NCBI GenBank assembly: GCA_009885415.1
Contig: VFKU01000271.1
Location: 1 to 10,261, forward strand
DNA from: Rhodothermota bacterium
GTDB lineage: Bacteria > Hydrogenedentota > Hydrogenedentia > Hydrogenedentales > GCA-2746185
Direction of reading: 5' to 3'
DNA: 10,261 nt
Part shown: positions 1 through 6,563 of the stretch, piece after piece
Position numbering within the stretch: position 1 is the stretch's first letter
How the letters are laid out: each line of letters opens with the position of its first letter
Notes under the pieces: model-generated
What the model saw: the letters and a program-made list of their open reading frames with translations, nothing else
What the model was told of the DNA's origin: nothing
Database searches by the model: none
Position numbers and translations under genes: made by a program

Positions 1-933
1 CGTGCGCGGCGCCCAGTCGATCAGCCCTCGCAAGCGCGCACTCGACACCGAGACGTCACCCACGTCCATCGAGGCCCAATTCTCCGGCCAAGGCACATGG
101 CGCACCGTCCCGCGCCCGAGAATCTCCACGAGCCGCGCGGCGAATTCCGCGATCGTACACTCTTCGTCGCCGCTGGCAAAGAGCGTCTGGCCGAGGCCGG
201 CATCTCCCCCGGCGACGGCGAGAATCGCGTCGGCGCAGTCGTCCACGTAGAGCACATTTCGCCGCTGCGTCCCGTCGCCGTATATCGTCAGATCCTTGCC
301 CTGCAACGCGAGCCCGATGAAGTAATTCAGCACCCCGCCCTGCGCGCTCTTGATATTGCCGCGCGGCCCATACACGTTCGCCAGACGCACCACCGTCGTG
401 CGCAGGCCGTGCGCCCGGTGATAAATTAAATGGTACTTCTCCGCCGCAATCTTGTTCGCGGAGTAGATGTCGAGCGGATACTCCGGGTGTTCCTCATCGA
501 TCGGGTCGTGCCGCATCGGTCCGCACTGCGTGCTCGTGCCGACGTAGACGACGCGCGCGGTCGACTTCGCGCCGCGCAAGGCCTCGAGGATGTTCATCGA
601 GCCTTTGCAATTGATGTCGATATCCAAGAACGGATCCCGCATCGAGTACGCGTGCGACGTGTGCCCCGCGCAATTGAAAATAAAATCCTGCTCGACCACG
701 ACCGGCCGAATGAGCATGAAATCGCGGATGTCGTTGACGATAACGCGTATGCGGTTCTCATAGCCCGCGAGGTTGATGGGATTGCCGCCGCCGTGGTCGA
801 TCAGCGAATCGAGCACGGTGACGTGCGCGCCGACCTCGGCGCAGCGAATCGCCAGCGTGCTGCCGATAAAACCGAGACCGCCCAATACCAATACGCGGCG
901 CTCGGCGAACGGCTGGTTGGACGTGATGGTCAA
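1..933 (-). CDS. NAD-dependent nucleotide-sugar epimerase/dehydratase (extended SDR), 3'-truncated by window edge
   Basis: Translated by hand on the minus strand; the frame is open from 933 to base 1 (311 codons) and its stop lies outside. Residues 18-24 form the Rossmann GxxGxxG motif (GGLGFIG). An acidic residue follows the second strand (VLDS). The extended-SDR catalytic set is visible: Thr/Ser in GTSTQCG (132-138), then Tyr157 and Lys161 in YSANK. GDGTQRRNVLYVDD is typical of sugar-nucleotide epimerases and dehydratases. The family is usually 310-340 aa, so little is missing. Such enzymes modify NDP-sugars for lipopolysaccharide or exopolysaccharide in the cytoplasm; the exact substrate (UDP-glucose, dTDP- or CDP-sugar) cannot be told. 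No in-frame ATG or GTG exists between the upstream stop (1078-1080) and the Rossmann fold, so the TTG at 931-933 is the best start. A GGGGG run at 941-945 lies 7 nt before it, a weak ribosome site. Family call is firm; start is moderate. Confidence 0.88.
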   Translation of the reverse strand, partial: MTITSNQPFAERRVLVLGGLGFIGSTLAIRCAEVGAHVTVLDSLIDHGGGNPINLAGYENRIRVIVNDIRDFMLIRPVVVEQDFIFNCAGHTSHAYSMRDPFLDIDINCKGSMNILEALRGAKSTARVVYVGTSTQCGPMRHDPIDEEHPEYPLDIYSANKIAAEKYHLIYHRAHGLRTTVVRLANVYGPRGNIKSAQGGVLNYFIGLALQGKDLTIYGDGTQRRNVLYVDDCADAILAVAGGDAGLGQTLFASGDEECTIAEFAARLVEILGRGTVRHVPWPENWASMDVGDVSVSSARLRGLIDWAPRT

Positions 934-1053
934 GCGCCGGCCCCCGGATGCTCGCGCGAGGATAACAGACTGCGCCGCGCGCGAAAAAAGAGCGAAGGCC
1001 GCAATAGCGTCGGGGGCGACGCGATGCGGCCCACACTCTCGCCTCGGGGGCGA

Positions 1054-1080
1054 TAGTCCCTCAGGGGGGCTAAGGGACTA
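1054..1080. repeat. 11-bp inverted repeat, hairpin
   Basis: Arms TAGTCCCTCAG (1054-1064) and CTAAGGGACTA (1070-1080) surround a GGGGG loop. On the minus-strand transcript the single non-Watson-Crick position becomes a G-U pair, so the hairpin is better formed in the direction of the epimerase gene. It lies about 120 nt upstream of the epimerase start and about 360 nt downstream of the cyclase stop. A smaller hairpin with TCGCC/GGCGA arms sits beside it at 1039-1053. It could be a leader structure, a distal terminator or a dispersed intergenic repeat. No T-run follows, so a classical terminator is unlikely. Confidence 0.55.
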
Positions 1081-1115
1081 CTATGTCTCCGGCCGCGAGC
1101 GTTCGTATCCGATTG

Positions 1116-1147
1116 GGCCTGGGGGACCCTGCGCGGCCTGGGGGACC
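1116..1147. repeat. 13-bp direct repeat, two copies
   Basis: GGCCTGGGGGACC occurs at 1116-1128 and again at 1135-1147, a 19-bp spacing or close to two helical turns. It lies in the epimerase leader region. Two same-face copies could be a tandem protein-binding site, but nothing more supports this. Confidence 0.5.
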
Positions 1148-1189
1148 GCAGGACACGTTCTCGTTCGCAACCGATAGCCTTAGCGCATA

Positions 1190-1204
1190 GTCCGTGCCAC
1201 GGAC
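1190..1204. repeat. Perfect 7-bp inverted repeat, possible operator
   Basis: GTCCGTG and CACGGAC flank a single central C. The compact, uninterrupted dyad is the shape of a dimeric repressor site and lies upstream of the minus-strand epimerase. No promoter elements can be matched to it, so the operator role is only a suggestion. Confidence 0.35.
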
Positions 1205-1439
1205 GGCGAACGCTGTAACTCATTCACTTAAAAGTACTTAGGAAATGCCGTTTCCCCGCCGAATGACAATCCGCGACCCCGGAGACCCAATTTGTCGGCA
1301 CGCGTGACCAATCCATGACGCGGCGACCCGAAGAGCGCGCCTGCATCACCAGCAGTCCAGACGCGACCGGAGGATACAACCTGAAACTCCTCGTGACCGT
1401 TACGTCGACGATGCAGAACGAGAGACCGGGCCCGATGAA

Positions 1440-2774
1440 CTAGGCGACCGCGAATAAGCGCCACTCGCCGGGAATTCCCTTGAGCGGACGTGTGCCGCGA
1501 TCTTCGAAGTTGAGACCGGAGCCGGCGACCAAATCACGCACGGTGCCCGACACCCACACTTCGCTCGGCCCGGCGCACGAAAGCACCCGCGCGCCGGTGT
1601 GAACCGCGATGCCCGCCAAGTCCTCGCCGACGCGCTCGCACTCGCCAGTGTGCACCCCCGCACGAATCTCGATGCCGAGCGGTTTCACGGCGTCGCGGAT
1701 CGCCGTCGCGCAGCGCACCGCGCGCGCGGGCCCGTCGAAGGCTGCCAAAAATCCGTCACCCGTCGTATTGATCTCGCGGCCCCGAAAACGCGTCAGTTCC
1801 TTGCGCACGGCCGCGTGGTGACGTGCCAACAGGTTCCGCCAGTCGTGATCGCCCAGGGCGGCCGCCCGTTCCGTCGATCCCACAATGTCCGTAAAGAGCA
1901 CCGTCGCCAAGATTCGGTCCGCCTCGGCGAAGGTCCGCTCCCCGGTCACAAATTCCCGAATCTCGTCCAAGACCTCGGAGCCGGGCTCGAACCAGGGCCA
2001 GTGGTAATCGCCCGGCAATTCGATGTATCGCGCGCCTTGGATGTTCTCCCCCAGCCACCGGCTCGCGCCCACCGGCACATTCCGGTCGTCGGTGCAATGC
2101 ATGATCAGCGTGGGCACGCGCAAACTCCTCGCCACCGGCCGCAGATCCATTTCAAGCTGCCACTGAATGTGATTCATCGCCGAGCGCGGGCTCGCCGCCG
2201 CCCGCTCATACTTGCCCATTCGTTCGAATGATTCAGCCGTAAGCTTCATCGACGACGGCGCAACGACGCGCAAAATTTGGCCCTTGCCCCAATTGGTGGA
2301 AATGTACTGAAGCGCCATCGCGGAGAACTTGCGCTGTTCGACGCCCGGCAGAAACTCGGGATCGTCGATCAAGCAATAGCTCACGCCGAAAAGAACCAGA
2401 CGCGATACGCGCTCCGGGTAAGTCGCGGCGAATAACATCGACAAGGCCCCGCCCTCGGACATCGCGATGACCGTACATTGACGCGAGCCGACCGCGTCCA
2501 GGACCGCACGCAGATCGTCCATGCGTTCCTCGAGCGTCGAATCGCCGACATCGCGGTCCGACAAACCCGTGCCGCGCTTGTCGAAGAGAATCAGTCGGCA
2601 AAACCCGCTCAGCCGAGTCATCCACTTCGCGTAGTCGGGATCTTCCCATTCCAAGTCGACGTGCGAGACAAATCCAGGCACAAAGATGACGTCCGTCGGC
2701 CCGTTGCCGATCACTTTGTACGCGATGTAAATATCTCCGCTCTTCGCGTACTTCGTTTCTGGCGTACTAATCAA
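1440..2774 (-). CDS. Alpha/beta-hydrolase / class III nucleotide-cyclase fusion, copy A (Rv1900c/LipJ-like)
   Basis: 444 aa, two domains. Residues about 1-280 are an alpha/beta hydrolase: oxyanion-side FDKRGTGLS (64-72), nucleophile elbow AMSEG with Ser106 (TCC codon), Asp230 in DDRNVP and His258 in DYHWPW, so the triad is complete. Residues about 287-444 are a class III cyclase: metal-binding Asp296 (FTDIVGS) and Asp340 (TTGDGF), Asp385, and transition-state Arg396 (VHTGARV). The substrate-specifying Lys position holds Asn336, as reported for M. tuberculosis Rv1900c, which has the same architecture and similar length. The expected product is cAMP (or cGMP) from a soluble homodimer, probably modulated by a ligand of the hydrolase domain. 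Start is TTG, with GAGGAG (2781-2786 complement) 6 nt upstream; copy B aligns from the same residue. Copy B lies 57 nt upstream with no terminator seen between. The hydrolase substrate is unknown. Confidence 0.9.
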   Translation of the reverse strand: MISTPETKYAKSGDIYIAYKVIGNGPTDVIFVPGFVSHVDLEWEDPDYAKWMTRLSGFCRLILFDKRGTGLSDRDVGDSTLEERMDDLRAVLDAVGSRQCTVIAMSEGGALSMLFAATYPERVSRLVLFGVSYCLIDDPEFLPGVEQRKFSAMALQYISTNWGKGQILRVVAPSSMKLTAESFERMGKYERAAASPRSAMNHIQWQLEMDLRPVARSLRVPTLIMHCTDDRNVPVGASRWLGENIQGARYIELPGDYHWPWFEPGSEVLDEIREFVTGERTFAEADRILATVLFTDIVGSTERAAALGDHDWRNLLARHHAAVRKELTRFRGREINTTGDGFLAAFDGPARAVRCATAIRDAVKPLGIEIRAGVHTGECERVGEDLAGIAVHTGARVLSCAGPSEVWVSGTVRDLVAGSGLNFEDRGTRPLKGIPGEWRLFAVA

Positions 2775-2780
2775 TCCTCG

Positions 2781-2786
2781 CTCCTC
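2781..2786 (-). promoter_or_regulatory. Shine-Dalgarno site fixing the TTG start of copy A
   Basis: The minus strand reads GAGGAG six nucleotides before TTG at 2772-2774. There is no ATG alternative nearby, and the paralogue begins at the equivalent codon, so this site decides the non-ATG start. Confidence 0.7.
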
Positions 2787-2831
2787 AGATGTCGGACCGG
2801 ATCAGATGATTTGACTCTCGAAGATACGCGC

Positions 2832-4163
2832 TCATGCAACGGCAAACAACCGCCACTCGCCGGGAATGCCTTTGAGCGAGCGCGTGCCGCGATCTTCGAA
2901 ATTGAGCCCGGAGCCCGCCACCAGATCGCGCACCGTGCCCGAGACCCATACCTCGCTCGGGCCCGCGCACGAAAGCACCCGCGCGCCCGTATGCACGGCG
3001 ATGCCCGCCAAATCTTCGCCGACGCGCTCGCACTCGCCCGTGTGCACGCCCGCGCGCACCTCGATGCCCAGCGGCTTCACTGCATCCCGGATCGCCGTCG
3101 CGCAGCGCACGGCGCGCGCGGGGCCGTCGAAGGCCGCGAAAAACCCGTCGCCCGTCGTATTGATCTCGCGGCCCCGAAAACGCGTCAGTTCCTTCCGCAC
3201 TACAGCGTGGTGCCGATCCAGAAGATTCCGCCACTGGTGATCGCCTACCGCCGCCGCCCGCTCCGTCGATCCCACAATGTCCGTAAAAAGCACCGTGGCC
3301 AAAATTCGATTGACCTCGGCGTAGCTCCGCTCGCCGGTCACGAATTCCTCGATCGCGTCCATCACTGTTGAACCCGGATCGAACCACGGCCAGTGGAAAT
3401 CACTCGGCAGCTCGATATAGCGGGCACCCTCAATGTTCTCCGCCAGCCATCGACCCATTCCCACGGGCACAACCCGATCGTTGGCGCAATGCATGATCAG
3501 CGTGGGAACCCGCAACATCTTCGCCACGGGCCGCGCATCCATTTCAAGCTGCCACTTTAGGTAGTTGATCGCTGCGCGCGGGCTCGCCGCTGCGCGCTCC
3601 CACCTGCCCATCCGCTCAACCACTTCCACTGTGGACCGTTTCGACGGCGCATGCGAACGCAACATCCGACCCTCGCCCCAGTGCGCGCGGATATCTTCGA
3701 TAAACTTCGCATAACTCCGCCGCTGTTCGACGGTCGCCGGAAAATCGACGTCTTCGACGACGCAGTAAGTCGGGGCAAACAAGATCAGTCGCGACACACG
3801 CTCGGGAAAAGTCGCCGCGAAGAGCATCGACAGTGCGCAACCCTCGCAATTTCCGATGACTGTACATTGACGCGAATCAACCGCGTCCAGTACCGCACGC
3901 AAATCATGCATGCGCTCCTCGAGTGTCGAGTCGCCCACGTCCCGGTCCGACAGACCGGTACCGCGCTTATCGAAAAGAATCAGCCGGCAAAATCCGCTCA
4001 GTCGCGTCATCCACTCCGCGAAATCGGGATCTTCCCATTCCAAGTCGACGTGCGAGACAAACGCCGGCACATAGATGACGTCCGTCGGCCCGTCGCCGAT
4101 CACCTGATACGCGATACTGATATCGCCACTCTTGGCATATCTCGTCTTCGGTGTTTTTGACAT
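2832..4163 (-). CDS. Alpha/beta-hydrolase / class III nucleotide-cyclase fusion, copy B, with Cys at the nucleophile position
   Basis: 443 aa, paralogue of the downstream copy A. The hydrolase domain (about 1-280) has FDKRGTGLS, a nucleophile elbow reading GNCEG with Cys106 (TGC codon) in place of Ser, Asp229 in NDRVVP and His257 in DFHWPW. The cyclase domain (about 286-443) differs from copy A at only 7 of 158 residues by eye. It keeps metal Asp295 and Asp339, Asn335 at the Lys position, and GARV with its Arg. Cys nucleophiles are known in dienelactone hydrolases of this fold, so activity may be changed, lost or kept for ligand binding. The frame opens at a TTG at 4172, but ATG at 4163 is preferred: GGGG lies 9 nt upstream on the minus strand and copy A starts at the same aligned residue. 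It begins 33 nt after the ABC ATPase stop, so co-transcription is likely. Divergence from A is greatest at residues 131-185. Confidence 0.9.
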   Translation of the reverse strand: MSKTPKTRYAKSGDISIAYQVIGDGPTDVIYVPAFVSHVDLEWEDPDFAEWMTRLSGFCRLILFDKRGTGLSDRDVGDSTLEERMHDLRAVLDAVDSRQCTVIGNCEGCALSMLFAATFPERVSRLILFAPTYCVVEDVDFPATVEQRRSYAKFIEDIRAHWGEGRMLRSHAPSKRSTVEVVERMGRWERAAASPRAAINYLKWQLEMDARPVAKMLRVPTLIMHCANDRVVPVGMGRWLAENIEGARYIELPSDFHWPWFDPGSTVMDAIEEFVTGERSYAEVNRILATVLFTDIVGSTERAAAVGDHQWRNLLDRHHAVVRKELTRFRGREINTTGDGFFAAFDGPARAVRCATAIRDAVKPLGIEVRAGVHTGECERVGEDLAGIAVHTGARVLSCAGPSEVWVSGTVRDLVAGSGLNFEDRGTRSLKGIPGEWRLFAVA

Positions 4164-4196
4164 ACGCACCAATCCCCACAGTAGAAGTCTTCAGGA

Positions 4197-5303
4197 CTAG
4201 ACTATCGCCACCTCGGTGATCGGATCGAAGTAGTGCGCGCGGGACATATCGACGTCAAGCACGTGCGCCGACTGCACCCTCGGCAAGACCTCGCCCGGCA
4301 CGCGCGCGGTCAGCGGCTGGCCCGCCGCGTCGAGATACAAGAAAGTCTCCGGCCCAAGCGGCTCGACCAATGTCACGAGTGCTTCGAGGCTCTTCCCCGG
4401 TACGCCCTGCTGCGCCCGATTCTCCAGGAAAGCCTCCGGCCGCAGCCCAAGCGTAACGTGCTTGCCCTGATACCGCCCCAGCGCCGCGTGGTGCCGCGCG
4501 TCGACTTCGAGCTGGATGCGCCCTTCGCCCGCGACAAAACTCAGCGTGCCGTGCTGCCCCTGCAACTCGCCCTCAAGGAAATTCATCGGCGGCGTCCCGA
4601 TGAATCCCGCGACAAACTTGTTCTTCGGTTTGTTGTACAACTCCATCGGCGTCGATATCTGCTGAATCTCGCCGCCGAGCATGACCACGATCCGGTCCCC
4701 CATCGTCATCGCCTCGACCTGATCGTGCGTGACGTAGATCATCGTCGTGCCCAGCCGCTTGTGCAGCTTGCCGATCTCGCCGCGCATCTGCACGCGCAAC
4801 ATCGCATCCAAATTCGACAGCGGCTCGTCGAACAAAAACACCTTCGGATCGCGCACGATCGCGCGCCCCACCGCCACGCGCTGCCGTTGCCCGCCCGAGA
4901 GCGCCTTGGGCTTGCGCCCGAGCAATTCCTCAATCCCCAGCGTCCGCGCCGTCTCGCGCACTTTCGCGTCGATTTCCTTGCGCGGCATCTTGCGCAGCTT
5001 CAGCCCAAAGGCCATATTCTTGTACACCGTCATGTGCGGATACAGCGCGTAATTCTGAAAGACCATCGCAATATCGCGGTCCTTCGGCTCGACCTCGTTC
5101 ACCACCCGCTCGCCGATCCGGATTTCCCCGCCCGACATCTCCTCGAGCCCCGCGATCATCCGCAGCGTCGTCGACTTCCCGCAGCCCGACGGCCCCACCA
5201 ACACGACAAACTCCCCGTCGCGGATCTCCATCGAAAAGTCCTTCACGGCAACAACATCGCCCGCGAAGACTTTCGACACTTTACTCAGCGTAACGCTCGC
5301 CAT
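4197..5303 (-). CDS. ugpC: MalK/UgpC-type sugar ABC-transporter ATP-binding protein
   Basis: 368 aa, the usual length for CUT1-family import ATPases. Walker A GPSGCGKST is at 37-45, Q-loop Q83 in VFQNY, signature LSGGQ at 135-139, Walker B FLFDE at 156-160, D-loop SNLDA at 163-167 and switch His193 in VTHDQ. After residue about 235 comes the C-terminal OB/TOBE regulatory region, including GLRPE (286-290), typical of MalK, UgpC and MsiK. The protein would dimerise under a membrane permease pair and power uptake of sugars or glycerol-3-phosphate. No permease or binding-protein gene is in the window, so it may be an orphan ATPase shared by several transporters, as MsiK is. A GTG at 5333 would extend the frame, but ATG at 5303 has AGGGG 6 nt upstream and gives the standard N-terminus. 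It is probably the first gene of a unit with the two cyclase fusions. Substrate and exact symbol are not certain. Confidence 0.93.
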   Translation of the reverse strand: MASVTLSKVSKVFAGDVVAVKDFSMEIRDGEFVVLVGPSGCGKSTTLRMIAGLEEMSGGEIRIGERVVNEVEPKDRDIAMVFQNYALYPHMTVYKNMAFGLKLRKMPRKEIDAKVRETARTLGIEELLGRKPKALSGGQRQRVAVGRAIVRDPKVFLFDEPLSNLDAMLRVQMRGEIGKLHKRLGTTMIYVTHDQVEAMTMGDRIVVMLGGEIQQISTPMELYNKPKNKFVAGFIGTPPMNFLEGELQGQHGTLSFVAGEGRIQLEVDARHHAALGRYQGKHVTLGLRPEAFLENRAQQGVPGKSLEALVTLVEPLGPETFLYLDAAGQPLTARVPGEVLPRVQSAHVLDVDMSRAHYFDPITEVAIV

Positions 5304-5352
5304 CCGATTCCCCTGCCCTGTCGCGATCGGCACGTACCTCTATGCGCGCCTC

Positions 5353-5381
5353 ACTATATATACGCGTCTTTCTTCCGGCAA
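5353..5381 (-). promoter_or_regulatory. Candidate sigma-70 promoter for the ABC ATPase/cyclase unit
   Basis: On the minus strand, TTGCCG (5376-5381) and TATAGT (5353-5358) are 17 bp apart, matching 4/6 and 5/6 of the consensus. Transcription would start near 5346, giving a leader of about 42 nt before ATG at 5303. The -35 element overlaps the first copy of a 13-bp direct repeat. Seen by eye only; no score was computed. Confidence 0.5.
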
Positions 5382-5468
5382 CCTTGACCCGCCCCGCCAC
5401 ACTTGTCATTGCGAGGAGCGCGGTTGCGACGAAGCAATCTCGCACACCGACAGCCCAACCTTGACCCG
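5379..5468. repeat. 13-bp direct repeat on either side of a palindromic element in the divergent promoter region
   Basis: CAACCTTGACCCG is present at 5379-5391 and 5456-5468, 77 bp apart in the same orientation. Each copy is followed within 2-3 bases by CCGCC. The dispersed palindrome at 5405-5443 lies between them. The first copy overlaps the -35 of the minus-strand promoter and the second contains the -35 of the plus-strand promoter. It could be a duplicated binding site, or a duplication made when the palindromic element arrived. Confidence 0.6.
5405..5443 (+). repeat. Dispersed REP-like palindromic repeat, copy 1
   Basis: Begins GTCATTGCGAGGAGCG and ends GCGACGAAGCAATCTCGC, with ATTGC/GCAAT pairing across the centre. 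The same outer sequences recur at 6564-6605. The reverse strand encodes the short peptide ATALLAMT, which I recognise as the signature of spurious ORFs from a widespread bacterial intergenic repeat. It lies between two divergent promoters, with no ORF of its own. Confidence 0.75.
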
Positions 5469-5489
5469 ACGCCGCCCGACTGAGACAAT
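5461..5489 (+). promoter_or_regulatory. Candidate sigma-70 promoter for the NADP-dependent oxidoreductase
   Basis: TTGACC (5461-5466, 5/6) and GACAAT (5484-5489, 4/6) are separated by 17 bp. Transcription would start near 5496, with a short leader carrying GGAG at 5507-5510, 11 nt before the ATG. The -35 lies within the second 13-bp direct repeat. Not scored computationally. Confidence 0.45.
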
Positions 5490-5521
5490 CCCCTTTTCTC
5501 AACAACGGAGACTCCCCACCC

Positions 5522-6529
5522 ATGCCCACCAACCGCGCCATCGCCCTCGCCGCACACCCCGTCGGATTCCCGAAGGATTCCGACTTCAAAGTCATCAACC
5601 TCTCCGATCCGAAGGCCGGCCCCAACCAATTCGTCATCCGCACCAAATTCCTCACGGTCGACCCCTACATGCGCGGCCGCATGACCGGCGTCAAGAGCTA
5701 CGTCGACCCCTTCGAAATCGGCAAGCCCATCGCCGGCGGCGCCGTCGGCGAGGTCACCGAATCGAACAACCCCGACTTCCCCAAGGGCCAGGCCGTCCTC
5801 GGCATGTGGGGCTGGCAGGACCACCACGTCAGCGACGGCCGCGACGTCCAAAAGCTCGACCCGCGCCTCGCCCCCATCTCCACCGCTCTCGGCATCCTCG
5901 GCATGCCCGGCATGACCGCCTACTTCGGCCTGCTCGACATCTGCAAACCCAAGGCCGGCGAGACCGTCTACGTCTCCGGCGCCGCGGGAGCCGTCGGCGC
6001 CATCGTCGGACAAATCGCCAAGATTAAAGGCTGCCGCGCCGTCGGCAGCGCCGGCACCGACGAAAAAGTCGACTACCTCCTCAAGGAATGCGGCTACGAC
6101 GCCGCCTTCAACTACAAGACCGAAAAAAACTTCGCCGCGAAAATCCGCGAGCTCTGCCCCAAAGGCGTCGACTGCTACTTCGACAACGTCGGCGGCGAAA
6201 TGACCGACGCCGTCTTCGCCAACCTCGCCCCCTTCGCCCGCGTCAGCCTCTGCGGCATCATCTCGCAATACAACCTAGAAAAGCCCGACCTAGGCCCCCG
6301 CTCCACCTACGCCACCCTCCTCATCCGCCAAGCAAGAGCCGAAGGCTTCATCGTCTCCCGCTTCATGCCCCAATGGCCCGCCGCCATCAAAGAAATGGGC
6401 CAATGGCTAAAAGAAGGCAAACTAAAATACCGCGAAGACATCCTCGAAGGCCTAGAAAACACCCCCAAAGCCTTCATCCGAATGCTCAAAGGCGAGAATA
6501 AGGGCAAGCAGCTCGTCAAGGTGTCGTAA
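5522..6529 (+). CDS. Zinc-independent NADP-dependent oxidoreductase (CurA / LTB4 12-hydroxydehydrogenase type, MDR superfamily)
   Basis: 335 aa, normal for the family. The N-terminal motif TVDPYMRGRM (45-54) marks the prostaglandin reductase/CurA subgroup. GMPGMTAYFGL (127-137) precedes the nucleotide-binding GAAGAVGAIVGQ (153-164), GTDEKV (178-183) fits the NADPH phosphate loop, and FDNVGG (220-225) follows. No structural or catalytic zinc cysteines are present, as expected for this subgroup. It should reduce C=C bonds of alpha,beta-unsaturated ketones or aldehydes with NADPH in the cytoplasm, a detoxification role; the true substrate is unknown. Start is ATG with GGAG 11 nt upstream, rather far. 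It stands alone, divergent from the ABC ATPase and bracketed by REP-like repeats. Codons end overwhelmingly in C until about 6265, then A-ending codons rise (five CTA codons at 6277-6456, none before). Confidence 0.92.
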   Translation: MPTNRAIALAAHPVGFPKDSDFKVINLSDPKAGPNQFVIRTKFLTVDPYMRGRMTGVKSYVDPFEIGKPIAGGAVGEVTESNNPDFPKGQAVLGMWGWQDHHVSDGRDVQKLDPRLAPISTALGILGMPGMTAYFGLLDICKPKAGETVYVSGAAGAVGAIVGQIAKIKGCRAVGSAGTDEKVDYLLKECGYDAAFNYKTEKNFAAKIRELCPKGVDCYFDNVGGEMTDAVFANLAPFARVSLCGIISQYNLEKPDLGPRSTYATLLIRQARAEGFIVSRFMPQWPAAIKEMGQWLKEGKLKYREDILEGLENTPKAFIRMLKGENKGKQLVKVS

Positions 6530-6542
6530 CAGCGCCTCGTAG

Positions 6543-6561
6543 CATGGGCGGCCCGCCCATG
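6543..6561. repeat. Perfect 9-bp inverted repeat after the oxidoreductase, possible terminator or repeat
   Basis: CATGGGCGG and CCGCCCATG flank a single C, starting 14 nt after the oxidoreductase stop. The position suits transcription termination, but no T-run follows and the loop is too tight for a simple hairpin. It directly abuts the second REP-like element and may be part of a composite repeat. Confidence 0.6.
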
Positions 6562-6563
6562 TC

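Larger units (their letters stand above)
934..1439. other. Intergenic region with repeats, no gene seen
   Basis: This stretch separates the end of the first hydrolase-cyclase gene from the start of the epimerase, both on the minus strand. The open frames crossing it have no recognisable protein and no good ribosome site. It holds the two inverted repeats and the direct repeat listed separately. I see no convincing sigma-70 promoter for the epimerase, and no GC hairpin plus T-run directly after the cyclase stop at 1440. The epimerase promoter should lie here but I cannot place it. Confidence 0.6.

Noticed and set aside
97..1056. Long plus-strand open frames over the left end
   Set aside because: They are the antisense of a clear Rossmann-fold epimerase on the minus strand and have the Arg/His/Ala-rich make-up of shadow frames.
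1046..1144. Four G5-G6 runs on the plus strand as a possible G-quadruplex
   Set aside because: The spacing between runs reaches about 50 nt, far beyond usual loop lengths, and two of the runs are explained by the 13-bp direct repeat.
4164..4172. TTG start three codons upstream for copy B
   Set aside because: The GGGG run is too close to the TTG to act as its ribosome site, while ATG at 4161-4163 has good spacing and matches the start of copy A.
5354..6268. 304-codon minus-strand open frame opposite the oxidoreductase
   Set aside because: Asp/Ala/Val/Gly-rich antisense of a codon-biased gene whose plus-strand product has clear family motifs. Its end runs into the REP-like repeat.
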